A stretch of 20,432 bases of DNA from Deinococcus phoenicis (GTDB taxonomy: Bacteria > Deinococcota > Deinococci > Deinococcales > Deinococcaceae): positions 1-20,432 of the forward strand of contig NZ_JHAC01000006.1 of NCBI RefSeq assembly GCF_000599865.1. The letters are read 5' to 3'. The translations under genes were made by a program, and so were the position numbers. Of the stretch, positions 1-7,575 are shown one piece after another (positions within the stretch are counted from its first letter, which is position 1; every line of letters starts with the position of its first letter). A model generated the notes under the pieces. The model was given only the letters and a program-made list of their open reading frames with translations. It had not been told where the DNA came from and made no database searches.

Positions 1-378
1 GAGCTTCACGCCCCCCGAGATGACCCGTCCACGCCGGGCGGTGGTGTTTTCCAGCACGTACTTCGTTCCGCTGGTATCCCCCGGCATCAGGCCGAGGTAA
101 AGCACGACGTGCCCCTGACCCACCGGCTGTTCGCGCTCCTGCATCAACATGTCCCCCGGCATCGCCTCCGGCACGCCCAGCCCGGCGGCCACCCAGCGGG
201 GGGCGACGTGGACGGGGTCGCGCGGGTTGTCAGGGATATTCCCGTGCGCGTAGGTCGAGATACCCAGGGCGTGGTCGGTGACCGTGCGGGCAAACGACAG
301 ACACCACCCGGGCGTGGTGACCAGTGGCCCCCGGCGGCCTGCGACGATGTCCCAGCCGTAATCAGCGACCTTGCTCAT
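1..378 (-). CDS. CHAP/NlpC-P60-like cysteine hydrolase, partial (runs off window)
   Basis: This open frame of 126 codons starts at an ATG (378-376) that overlaps the stop of the upstream gene as ATGA, so the two are translationally coupled. It reaches the window edge without a stop. A cysteine sits in PGWCLSFAR (Cys26), followed by GQGHVVLYLG (His90) and then VLENTT (Glu110/Asn111). This Cys, then GHV-hydrophobic-YLG, then Asn/Glu order is that of CHAP and NlpC/P60 peptidoglycan hydrolases, where Cys and His are catalytic. In a phage-like element such a protein may be an endolysin or a tail-associated cell-wall enzyme. The family is inferred from motifs only, and the C-terminal part is not visible. 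It could also act as an amidase or peptidase outside lysis. Confidence 0.6.
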   Translation of the reverse strand, partial: MSKVADYGWDIVAGRRGPLVTTPGWCLSFARTVTDHALGISTYAHGNIPDNPRDPVHVAPRWVAAGLGVPEAMPGDMLMQEREQPVGQGHVVLYLGLMPGDTSGTKYVLENTTARRGRVISGGVKL

Positions 379-860
379 GCGTCCAAGCCTTGGTAGAGGT
401 CCCACATCCGCTGCTGACGCTCCCGAAGTTCGGCGGCCTGCTGCTGTTCATCGAGGGTGAGTTCGGGTTTGGCCTTCGCCTCATGGGCCTCGACAGGGCG
501 GGAGAGTTTCAGCAGGGCGTCAATCCAGTCCCTCAGCGCCTTCGGGTCAGGGTTCTCCACGGTTTCGAGGTAGAGGTCAAGATGGCGTTTGGTCGCGTAC
601 CACAGGGAACGGTATCCGGCGGCTGATATGCCCGCAAAGCTGATGCCATCGGGCGTGTCGAGGTTAGGCGGCGTGGAAAACCGCAGATTCGTGGGCGCGT
701 CCGCCGGTGTCTCTAGCTCACCATTCTTTAACCAACGGTGGACGGTAGACCAATTCACCCCGAGTGCCTGAGCAATTTCACTCTTGTTCTTACCCTCGGC
801 GTGCATCCTGGTCGCCCGCCGAATCAGGTTCCGCCGGAGGGTTTCGCTGGGGCGGCTCAC
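375..860 (-). CDS. Phage terminase small subunit-like HTH protein
   Basis: I place the start at GTG (860-858). It overlaps the stop of the excisionase-like gene as GTGA and is preceded by GGAGG with a 6-nt spacer, which gives 161 residues. A TTG six codons upstream is also open. Residues about 19-45 form a helix-turn-helix (NKSEIAQALGVNWSTVHRWL), followed by a Pro/Thr-rich linker. A helical C-terminal half is rich in Glu/Gln/Arg (ELTLDEQQQAAELRERQQ). A short protein with an N-terminal HTH and helical tail is typical of small terminase subunits, which bind phage DNA and hand it to the large subunit. No large subunit is visible in the window. It could instead be another HTH DNA-binding protein of the element. 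Confidence 0.55.
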   Translation of the reverse strand: MSRPSETLRRNLIRRATRMHAEGKNKSEIAQALGVNWSTVHRWLKNGELETPADAPTNLRFSTPPNLDTPDGISFAGISAAGYRSLWYATKRHLDLYLETVENPDPKALRDWIDALLKLSRPVEAHEAKAKPELTLDEQQQAAELRERQQRMWDLYQGLDA

Positions 861-1096
861 CTCTGGCCTCCGACGCAATGCTGCGGACTAGATTGCTCAT
901 CGGCGGCCCTCCAGTTTTCCAGGTCAGTGAGTTTGATTCGATATAGGGGCCGCTCCCCGGCGGAAACGTTGAGCGCCCTCAGCTTGCCTTTGCGGACGGC
1001 TTCGCGGATGTGTTCCGAGGTAATGTTCATGTGTTCTGCGGCCTCGGTTACAGAAAGCCAAGCCTTCTCTTTTCTTGCGGTGTTAGTGTTGGTCAT
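857..1096 (-). CDS. Excisionase-family (MerR-like, HTH_17) DNA-binding protein
   Basis: This is a 79-residue protein starting at ATG (1096-1094). WLSVTEAAEHMNITSEHIREAV (about residues 13-34) is the helix-turn-helix of the excisionase/HTH_17 family. It is followed by a KGKLRA...RPLYRIKLTDLENW wing, a typical arrangement for Xis-like recombination directionality factors and for small phage regulators. The gene is first in a tight three-gene run (4-bp overlaps) with the terminase-like protein and the cysteine hydrolase. Its position inside an integrase-bearing element fits a role in excision or early regulation. No good Shine-Dalgarno lies at the usual distance, and a GGGGA about 13 nt upstream lies inside an inverted repeat. 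The family is well supported, the exact role is not. Confidence 0.65.
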   Translation of the reverse strand: MTNTNTARKEKAWLSVTEAAEHMNITSEHIREAVRKGKLRALNVSAGERPLYRIKLTDLENWRAADEQSSPQHCVGGQR

Positions 1097-1540
1097 AAGG
1101 TTTTCGGTCCCCGTAACTGGAGGAGAGGAACAGAAAGGGGACCGTGGAATTAGGCTAGCCGACGTGATTGGACACTGGTTACTACAGGTGTACGTGGTCA
1201 GACGTTATGTGATTGCACGGCTGCGCTGGGCTGGTGGGTACGCAGGGGGTGGTGGGGCCTTCCTGATTCGCTTCTGCCTCTGCTGGGGGGATAGGGGGAA
1301 AGCCCACCTGCCGAGGGGGGCAGTGGGCGGGGCTGGGGAGGGAAAGAGGACATACAGCGCGGATGGTCTAAGTTGGGTCTCCTAGGATGCTCTGCTCAGA
1401 ACGTATTATTCCGCAGGTGGTTCGCCTATTTCATAATCCTGCGCTATGCTGCGTTCGGCGGGTTCGGGATACCAGCCAGAGCAGGGCAACAGTTTGAGCG
1501 GGGAGGGGGCGTGCGACCGGGCGAAAAGCGGGCACGCCCC
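1097..1540. other. 444-bp gap with inverted repeats, no convincing gene
   Basis: No reading frame here looks like a real protein: the open frames are GC-skew artefacts with biased composition and no start signals. The right end holds the terminator-like hairpin of the zinc-ribbon gene. The left end holds an 8-bp inverted repeat just upstream of the excisionase-like gene. The stretch between (about 1145-1500) has TA-containing sequences that might hold a minus-strand promoter, for example TAGCCT in the minus reading near 1150, but no -35 partner stands out. Confidence 0.4.
1105..1144 (-). promoter_or_regulatory. Inverted repeat in the leader of the excisionase-like gene
   Basis: CGGTCCCC (1105-1112) and GGGGACCG (1137-1144) are perfect 8-bp inverted repeats around a 24-nt loop. 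Read on the minus strand, the second arm is followed by AAAACCTT and the ATG of the 79-residue gene. A hairpin in the mRNA would therefore end 8 nt before the start codon and tie up the only G-rich sequence upstream. It could equally be a DNA operator. Function is inferred. Confidence 0.4.
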
Positions 1541-1541
1541 C
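1505..1541 (-). terminator. Hairpin terminator after the zinc-ribbon gene
   Basis: GGGGGCGTGC (1505-1514) and GCACGCCCCC (1532-1541) form a perfect 10-bp stem with a 17-nt loop. The stem begins at the last base of the TAG stop (minus strand). There is no strong T run behind it, so termination may be only partial. Confidence 0.5.
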
Positions 1542-2545
1542 TAACCTATTCGGGGAGCCTCGCGCGGCCTCTCAGGCAGCCCAGGACGGGGCGCGGGGCA
1601 GCGCAAAGGGAGGAAGCGCGGGATGGGGCATCGAGGGGCCTTCCTCGCCTTCCCGGCGGACAGCTTCTCCAACTTCGCCAGGTCGGCCTCAATTTGGGCC
1701 TGGACTACGCGCAGTACGAGGGCGAGCGAGGGAGCAGGGTGCGGTGAGGTTTCAACGGGCCTCTCACTCTCCAGGCCCAGCAGAACGGGAAGCAGGAGCT
1801 GGGTCAGCTCTGCGGCCACCTGGGGCAGCAGCAGCGCGAGGGCGGTCGGTGCCGAGTGGGGCACGGGGGCAGCAGCAGCGCGGCCCTTCCAGCCGCGCAT
1901 GATGGGCCGCCTGCCCAGCTCCTGCACTTCGCGTAGGCGCTTGTTGGCCGCTGCCCGGCGCACCGACTCAGCCTTGCTGTGGGCGTGCGGGTCGGCTGGC
2001 CCGGCCATGTAGGCGGCCACAGCGGCTTTATCGCGGATGACTCGCCAGTGCCCGCACCCAGCCGGGCATACCCAGCCCTTCAGCAGCTCCCCGTGGTGGC
2101 TCACGTGTTCGTGGCGCTGCCAGCCCCCGCCACAGATAGGACAGCAGGCGGGCAGGTCCATGAGACCCAGGGCAGGATGAGCGTGGGGGGAGCGGTCCCG
2201 CCTCACACCACCCAGGTGGCCCACGTAGTAAGCGGACACCTCCAGCCCTTCCACCAGCTCATCCGCCAGGTCCGAAGTGGCCGCCCAAGTGCGCGGCGCT
2301 GTGCCGTGCAGGGGCTTGAGAGTGAGGAATGCCAGGACACCACGCGCGGCCTCCAGCTCATCGAGATATGCCTCGATGGGGGGGCGCGCGTTGGTGTTGT
2401 ATGGATTCACAGCGCCGGGCAAGCGGCCAGCTCGGGCCGGGTGGTGAGCCTGCCACAGGTCCAGCTCATCGGGGGCCTCGACCACACGCGCGGAGGCTGC
2501 CCAGGTGGGCAGGGCCGCATTAGGGTGGGGGTCGAGGTCAGCCAT
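1541..2545 (-). CDS. Zinc-ribbon hypothetical protein of the integrated element
   Basis: I do not recognise this 334-residue protein. A likely zinc ribbon lies in the middle: CPIC at residues 135-138, a His-rich segment (HEHVSHHGE), then CPAGC at 160-164. A basic helical stretch follows (about 190-222, SVRRAAANKRLREVQELGRR), then a hydrophobic Leu-rich segment (about 234-258) and a short coiled-coil-like helix. The Pro/Arg-rich tail has two further Cys (CPIPR, CPAPR). The N-terminal half is Ala/Leu/Glu-rich. The layout suggests a DNA- or RNA-binding accessory protein, but no enzyme motif is visible. A TACGCT box lies 9 nt upstream of the ATG on the minus strand. A hairpin follows the stop, so it is probably a single-gene unit. 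Confidence 0.55.
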   Translation of the reverse strand: MADLDPHPNAALPTWAASARVVEAPDELDLWQAHHPARAGRLPGAVNPYNTNARPPIEAYLDELEAARGVLAFLTLKPLHGTAPRTWAATSDLADELVEGLEVSAYYVGHLGGVRRDRSPHAHPALGLMDLPACCPICGGGWQRHEHVSHHGELLKGWVCPAGCGHWRVIRDKAAVAAYMAGPADPHAHSKAESVRRAAANKRLREVQELGRRPIMRGWKGRAAAAPVPHSAPTALALLLPQVAAELTQLLLPVLLGLESERPVETSPHPAPSLALVLRVVQAQIEADLAKLEKLSAGKARKAPRCPIPRFLPLRCPAPRPGLPERPREAPRIG

Positions 2546-3100
2546 TACGTTTCCAGCGTAAGGGCGACCTTGAAAAACGGATTGTGACCTCTCTGTTTAC
2601 CGAATCAAACGAAGTGAGAAATGGTTGATTACGTTATTGACATAATACCCTGGTTTGTAGAACGATAGTAGTATCTCAACCGGGGACGAATCATCAAGGG
2701 ATGCGTCAGGGCCGCACTTTTCCCAATTCGCTCTTTGCCAGTCTCAACTTTATCTTACTTTTCGTAACTCTCTGGGTAACAACTTCAAGTAGTCCTCCTC
2801 CCTCAAAGCAGACCGGAGCGCGGGTAGTGCAAACCGAGAACTCGTTCCGAGCAGGCCAGGGATGCAGCAGGTTTTTCCCTCGCTGAATCTGGTTTGGGTC
2901 AGTGGATTTGCATGTGGGACAACAACGAGGGTTACTCCGTGTAGAGAGGGGCATCGGACGATTTGGAATGCAACTACTTCAGTGGTTACAACGTACCTCG
3001 CACGAATGCCGCGTTTATGCACACTCCACGCAACACGACTAGGCGATGGTTGCCCCCCGTCCTCATTGACCAATTCAAGGTGCGGTGTGAAGCTAGGGGC
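2546..3100. other. 555-bp AT-richer control region between divergent element genes
   Basis: This gap separates the zinc-ribbon gene (minus) from the integrase (plus). Around 2580-2680 the sequence is clearly richer in A and T than the rest of the window. It contains TTGACA (2637-2642) and two short dyads, TTAT-N4-ATAA (2634-2645) and GATA-N4-TATC (2664-2675), which could be operator sites. I see no convincing protein. A minus-strand frame at 2706-2954 has a CPTC motif but no start signal. No repressor gene is present in the gap. Confidence 0.45.
3066..3094 (+). promoter_or_regulatory. Possible leaderless promoter of the integrase
   Basis: TTGACC (3066-3071) and GAAGCT (3089-3094) are spaced by exactly 17 bp, and the ATG at 3101 follows the -10 by 6 nt. 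The -10 is a poor match, keeping only A2 and T6 of TANNNT. The geometry matches that of the chromosomal genes in this window and supports the chosen start. Confidence 0.35.
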
Positions 3101-4267
3101 ATGGCAAGCATGATGGCGGGGCAGAGGCAGCGCGGGCATCGTGGTGAAGGGTCTCTGCGAATGAAAGTAGACCTGGGTAAGGGGAAGGGGGCCTGGGAGC
3201 TTCGGTTCACCGCCCGTCCCCCTGGGCAGCCCTCCAAGGTGGTGAGCCGGATGTTTACGGGAACCGAAGCACAGGCCCGGACTAGGCTCAGGGAACTGAT
3301 TGCAGAGTTCAACCGGGTGGGCGTCACTGACGCCACGAGCAACTTCACAGAGTTCGTGAGGGCCTGGGAAGGGCAGCTCGCTGTCAGCGAGGGCGCCCGG
3401 CGGAGGTACAGCGGGGTCGTCAGACGGAATGTCATTCCTCGCTGGGAAGGCGTCAAACTTCGTAACGTGACCCTCCAGGCCGTGCGTGGGTGGTATGCGG
3501 ACCTGGGCGAGACGTACAGCCGGGCCACAATTCGGCAGATTCACACCGCCATGAGGGGCGCCCTGAACCTCGCTGTACAGGACGGGCTAATTCCATACAA
3601 CCCACTCCTGAACATGACAATCAACGCTACAAAGGCCGACAGGTCACGTAAGCCGCGCGAAGTGAAGGCGTTCTCCGAGGAACAGGCCAGCGCCTTCCTC
3701 AAAGCCTCTCTTGCTGACCGGGGTGGTGGTCCGCTGGCGTTCGCTCTCCTGACCGGCGCGCGCATCGGGGAGGTTCTGGCGCTGCGATGGGACAGCGTGG
3801 ACCTCGACAAGGGGCTTGTCTCCATCAAAGCTACGCGCTCCGCCGGGGACTCGGGCGGGGTGTACGAGTCGGCACCGAAGAGCCGTTCGGGCGTACGAAC
3901 CTTGCGGGTCTCGGGGGCTGCCCTTGACCTACTGCGCTCCCAGGCTCAGCGCGCCGAGGAGGAACACGCGGCCCGGTTGCCGGGATGGGTGGGCAAGCCG
4001 CAGTATGTCTTTTTCACCCTGAGAGGCACCCCGTACCGTCCTGACGCCGTCAAGAGGTACAGGGACCGAATCTGTGACGCGGCAAGCGTCCCGAGGCTGA
4101 ACGTCCACGGGTTGCGTCACTCGGCGGCCAGCATCCTCTTGTCGCAGGGGCGAGACCTGGCCGCCGTGAGCAAGCACCTGGGTCACTCTCGAATCAGTGT
4201 CACGCTCGATACGTACCGACACGTTCTGCCTCACGAGCTGGAAGACCTGACCCTGAAATTGGATTAG
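3101..4267 (+). CDS. int: Tyrosine recombinase (phage-type integrase)
   Basis: This 388-residue site-specific recombinase joins element and host DNA through a phosphotyrosine intermediate. The N-terminal arm-binding part has the usual basic opening (GQRQRGHRGEGS), followed by a SAM-like core-binding domain (about residues 75-170) and a catalytic domain. All catalytic residues are visible: Arg221 (TGARIGE), Lys260 (APKSRSG), His336 and Arg339 (HGLRH), His362 (LGHS) and the nucleophile Tyr372 (DTYRH). The frame stays open to 2963, but that start is TTG with no signal. The ATG at 3101 has a 17-bp-spaced promoter-like pair, and ATGs at 3110 and 3113 are alternatives. It lies at the edge of the element facing the host SDR gene, so an attachment site is expected just downstream. 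Confidence 0.93.
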   Translation: MASMMAGQRQRGHRGEGSLRMKVDLGKGKGAWELRFTARPPGQPSKVVSRMFTGTEAQARTRLRELIAEFNRVGVTDATSNFTEFVRAWEGQLAVSEGARRRYSGVVRRNVIPRWEGVKLRNVTLQAVRGWYADLGETYSRATIRQIHTAMRGALNLAVQDGLIPYNPLLNMTINATKADRSRKPREVKAFSEEQASAFLKASLADRGGGPLAFALLTGARIGEVLALRWDSVDLDKGLVSIKATRSAGDSGGVYESAPKSRSGVRTLRVSGAALDLLRSQAQRAEEEHAARLPGWVGKPQYVFFTLRGTPYRPDAVKRYRDRICDAASVPRLNVHGLRHSAASILLSQGRDLAAVSKHLGHSRISVTLDTYRHVLPHELEDLTLKLD

Positions 4268-4325
4268 GGGAACTTGTCGGGATTTGGGATGATGGGATGG
4301 ACTTTTCCACGTACTGGCGCGAAAA

Positions 4326-5123
<798 letters not shown>

Positions 5124-5212
5124 GTCCGCAGTGTGCGTCCCGGCATGGCGGTGAAGCGAGCGGGTGAAGACCGGCTCAAGGTCGCCCGGCCAGCCTGGCG
5201 GACCGGGGCCAG

Positions 5213-5218
5213 TAGCCT
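5213..5218 (+). promoter_or_regulatory. Leaderless -10 box of the HAD phosphatase gene
   Basis: TAGCCT fits TANNNT and lies 6 nt before the ATG at 5225. There is no Shine-Dalgarno, so transcription should start at or next to the start codon. Confidence 0.5.
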
Positions 5219-5224
5219 GACTGG

Positions 5225-5902
5225 ATGACCCCCAGCCTGGAAGCCGCCCTGAACCCCGACCGCCTGCGCGGCGTGCTGCTGGACGTGGACGGCACGCTGA
5301 TCGACTCCAACGACGCCCACGCCCGCGCCTGGGTGGAGGCCCTGCGCGACGAGGGCTTCGAGAAGACCGTCGGGGAGGTGCGCCCCCTGATCGGGATGGG
5401 CGGCGACCAGATGATTCCCCGGCTGACCGGCAAAGGCAGCGAGAGCGAGGTGGGCCAGCGGCTCACGGACGGCTGGCTGAAGCACTTCAAGCCGCTGATT
5501 CCGGAGCTGCACGCCACGCGCGGCGCACGGGCGCTGGTGGAAGGCCTGCGGGCGCGCGGGCTGCGGGTGGTCCTGGCGACCAGCGGCGAGGCGGAGGTCG
5601 TGGACGCCCTGCTGAAACAGGCGGGCCTGGCCGACCTGAACCTCGACCGCGTGAGCAGCAGCGAGGTGGAGAGCAGCAAGCCCGCCCCCGATCTGATCCA
5701 GGTCGGGCTGAAGAAGCTCGGGGTGCCCGCCGAGGCGGCCCTGATGGTGGGCGACACCCCTTATGACGCCGAGGCCGCCGCTAAGGCCGACGTTCCCTGC
5801 ATCCTGCTGCGCTGCGGCGGCGACACGGACCTGGAGAAACACGCGCCCGTGCTCGACGACCCGCAGGCATTGCTGGAAGCGCTGGAAAAGGCGACCGTCT
5901 AA
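5225..5902 (+). CDS. HAD-superfamily phosphatase (beta-phosphoglucomutase/Gph-like)
   Basis: This 225-residue HAD hydrolase uses an aspartyl-phosphate intermediate and Mg2+. Motif I DVDGTL has nucleophile Asp20 and acid/base Asp22. Motif II is LATSGE (Thr119), motif III is Lys152 in SSKPAPD, and motif IV GDTPYD has Asp177 and Asp181. The helical cap lies between residues 30 and 95. These features place it in the phosphoglycolate phosphatase/beta-phosphoglucomutase subgroup. The substrate is probably a sugar phosphate or 2-phosphoglycolate, but this is not readable. The frame overlaps the convergent 58-residue gene by 4 bp. A TAGCCT box 6 nt before the ATG suggests a leaderless transcript. Confidence 0.9.
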   Translation: MTPSLEAALNPDRLRGVLLDVDGTLIDSNDAHARAWVEALRDEGFEKTVGEVRPLIGMGGDQMIPRLTGKGSESEVGQRLTDGWLKHFKPLIPELHATRGARALVEGLRARGLRVVLATSGEAEVVDALLKQAGLADLNLDRVSSSEVESSKPAPDLIQVGLKKLGVPAEAALMVGDTPYDAEAAAKADVPCILLRCGGDTDLEKHAPVLDDPQALLEALEKATV

Positions 5903-6075
5903 CCGTTCTCCCGCAGTTCACGCAGCAGCCAGAAGCCGAGCGCGTCGAGCAGGACCACCAGCGCCAGCGAGCCGAGGCCCGGCAGCCAATCGCCGTGGCC
6001 GAACTGGAGCAGGATCGAGGCTAGGCCCCCGAGATTCAGCAGGACCAGCAGTGTGACCAGCAGGCCGGGCAGCAT
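5899..6075 (-). CDS. Small two-helix membrane protein (58 aa)
   Basis: This short frame is easily missed. It begins at ATG (6075-6073), directly against the TGA of the inositol-monophosphatase gene (6078-6076) with no gap, and ends at TAG (5901-5899). Two hydrophobic segments can be seen: about residues 3-24 ([19 protein letters not shown]) and about 33-50 ([18 protein letters not shown]). They are separated by a short polar turn (FGHGDW) and followed by a charged tail (RELRENG). The exact abutment suggests translational coupling to the upstream gene. The function is unknown, and the protein is presumably in the cytoplasmic membrane. Its stop overlaps the stop of the convergent HAD gene by 4 bp, the same compact junction seen elsewhere here. 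Confidence 0.6.
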   Translation of the reverse strand: MLPGLLVTLLVLLNLGGLASILLQFGHGDWLPGLGSLALVVLLDALGFWLLRELRENG

Positions 6076-6879
6076 TCAGGCCTCCTCTGCTGGTGGCGCG
6101 GCCTCGTGCAGCAGCGCCAGGAGTTCGGCGTGGAGGTGGCCGTTGGTGGCGATGAGCATCGCGCCGTAGGGGCCAGGCTGGCCCTGGGCATCGGTGACGG
6201 TGCCGCCCGCCTCCTGCACGATCAGGCTGCCCGCCGCGCTGTCCCAGGGCTTCAGGCCGATTTCCCAGTAGGCGTCCATTCGCCCGCAGGCCACGTTGCA
6301 CAGGTCGAGCGCGGCGGCACCGGGACGGCGGACCGGCACGCCCAGCCGCAACAACCGCTCCACCAGCCGCAGATTGCGCCCGCCGCTGGCGTCGTAGGGA
6401 AAGCCGGTGGACACCAGGGCGGGCGTGGTCAGGGTCGGCGTGGCACTCACGCGGAGGGACTGCCCGTTCAGGAAGGCTCCGCCGCCGCGTGTGGCCGTGA
6501 ACAGTTCCTGACGGTTGGGGTCGAAGACTGCCCCGACTACGCGCTCTCCCCCCACCTCCAGCGCGACCGAGGCGCAGAAGACCGGAAAGCCGTGGGCGTA
6601 GTTCACGGTACCGTCGAGCGGGTCCACGATCCAGCGAAACCAGGCGTCGGCGGCCCCACCCAGCCCCTCCTCCTCGCCCAGCACGGCGTGTTCCGGAAAG
6701 GTGTCGGCAATCACGCGGCGGATGGCGGCCTCGGCCAGCGCGTCCACCTCGGTCACGAGGTCGCTGAAGGTGGATTTGCTCCGCACCTGATGGGCCTTTC
6801 CCAGGTGGGCGAGGTGAATCGCTCCCGCCGTGCGGGCAGCCTCCACCGCCACCGTGAGCGCCTGCTGAAGGTCGGTCAT
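6076..6879 (-). CDS. Inositol monophosphatase family protein
   Basis: This 267-residue Mg2+-dependent, Li+-sensitive-type phosphatase belongs to the IMPase/FIG superfamily. Metal ligands are visible: Glu69/Glu70 in GEEEG, Asp86 and Asp89 in WIVDPLDGTVNYAHG, and Asp213 in KPWDSAAG. The length is normal for the SuhB/IMPase group. It probably hydrolyses inositol-1-phosphate or a related sugar phosphate; members acting on fructose-1,6-bisphosphate, PAP or histidinol phosphate share the fold, so specificity is open. The frame stays open far upstream, but the family N-terminus matches MTDLQQAL at 6879. A perfect TACACT -10 box lies 6 nt before this ATG. It is divergent from the lipoprotein gene and abuts the small membrane protein downstream. 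Confidence 0.92.
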   Translation of the reverse strand: MTDLQQALTVAVEAARTAGAIHLAHLGKAHQVRSKSTFSDLVTEVDALAEAAIRRVIADTFPEHAVLGEEEGLGGAADAWFRWIVDPLDGTVNYAHGFPVFCASVALEVGGERVVGAVFDPNRQELFTATRGGGAFLNGQSLRVSATPTLTTPALVSTGFPYDASGGRNLRLVERLLRLGVPVRRPGAAALDLCNVACGRMDAYWEIGLKPWDSAAGSLIVQEAGGTVTDAQGQPGPYGAMLIATNGHLHAELLALLHEAAPPAEEA

Positions 6880-6885
6880 GCGCGG

Positions 6886-6891
6886 AGTGTA
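6886..6891 (-). promoter_or_regulatory. Leaderless -10 box of the IMPase gene
   Basis: On the minus strand TACACT lies 6 nt before the ATG at 6879. It fits TANNNT, and there is no Shine-Dalgarno. It fixes the start within a much longer open frame. Confidence 0.55.
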
Positions 6892-6912
6892 GTGGAGTCG
6901 CGGCCCGGGAGG

Positions 6913-6918
6913 CACAAT
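6913..6918 (+). promoter_or_regulatory. Weak leaderless -10 box of the lipoprotein gene
   Basis: CACAAT lies 6 nt before the ATG at 6925. It matches four of six positions of TATAAT and has the same spacing as the better boxes in the window. Confidence 0.3.
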
Positions 6919-6924
6919 AGGTCC

Positions 6925-7575
6925 ATGTTCCGGTCCGCCCTCGCCCCGCTGCTGCTGGCCCTGTCCCTCTGCTCGTGTGTTCCGGGCGGCGTCCGTCAGG
7001 TGCAGTTCCGGGAGGGGCCCCCCGGCAGCGAGCCGGCGGCGGCGAGACTGCTGACCGAACAACTCGTGCCGGCGGGCCGCCTCGTCAGCGTGCAGGAGGC
7101 GGTGGAACGCGCCCCGGTCGGCAGCCTGATCGTGGCGTGCGGGGCACGCTGGCAACTCACGCGGCCCTGGGGCCTGTGCACCCACGTCTCGCGCAAGCTC
7201 GCGCCGGACCTGCTGACCGAGGCCCCTGGCCCCACGGGGGGCGGCCTGCTGCGGGGCGGCGTCCAGACCATTCCCCTCGCCCGGCTGGAATCCCGCGACG
7301 TGGTCATCGTGCTGGACGTGGGCGTGCGCGAGGAGCAGCTTCCCACCCTGCGCGCGGAGGCCGAGCGGCTCCGGGGCACACCGTACCGGGTCGCTGGCCT
7401 GCTGGACGTGGACGGCGGGCTGGACTGTTCCACCTATCAGAACGCCCTGCAACGTGCGCTGGGCCTGCCGGACGTGGTGCCCTTCAATGGATTGTGGAAT
7501 CTGTACCTGCCACAGGACGCCCTGAAAATGCCCGGCGCGCGGGTGCTGTGGGTGGGCGTCAGGGGCAGGGGTTAG
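6925..7575 (+). CDS. Lipoprotein with permuted papain-like (YiiX/YebB-type) hydrolase fold
   Basis: This is a 216-residue exported protein. Residues 1-17 form a signal peptide ending in a lipobox (LCSC, lipidated Cys18). The rest resembles the circularly permuted NlpC/P60-papain group. A VGSLIVACG strand comes first, then His87 in GLCTHVSRKL. After VQTIPLARLESRDVVIVL and an LRGTPYRV segment comes Cys168 in GGLDCSTYQNAL. In that group His precedes the catalytic Cys, as here. Substrates of such proteins are peptides, amides or lipids, so it could act on the cell wall or envelope lipids. The assignment rests on remembered motif order. It is divergent from the IMPase gene and overlaps the convergent TPR gene by 4 bp. 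Confidence 0.6.
   Translation: MFRSALAPLLLALSLCSCVPGGVRQVQFREGPPGSEPAAARLLTEQLVPAGRLVSVQEAVERAPVGSLIVACGARWQLTRPWGLCTHVSRKLAPDLLTEAPGPTGGGLLRGGVQTIPLARLESRDVVIVLDVGVREEQLPTLRAEAERLRGTPYRVAGLLDVDGGLDCSTYQNALQRALGLPDVVPFNGLWNLYLPQDALKMPGARVLWVGVRGRG

Noticed and set aside
738..1385. Plus-strand 215-aa frame over the excisionase-like gene
   Set aside because: Low-complexity translation, antisense to better supported genes, no start signal.
2706..2954. Minus-strand 82-aa frame with a CPTC motif, reminiscent of zinc-ribbon transposase N-termini
   Set aside because: No Shine-Dalgarno or promoter, no second convincing Cys pair in proper spacing, and the composition looks non-coding.
2963..3100. 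Longer integrase N-terminus from an upstream TTG
   Set aside because: The extra 46 residues do not look like integrase, the start is TTG without signals, and the ATG at 3101 has a promoter-like pair with 17-bp spacing.
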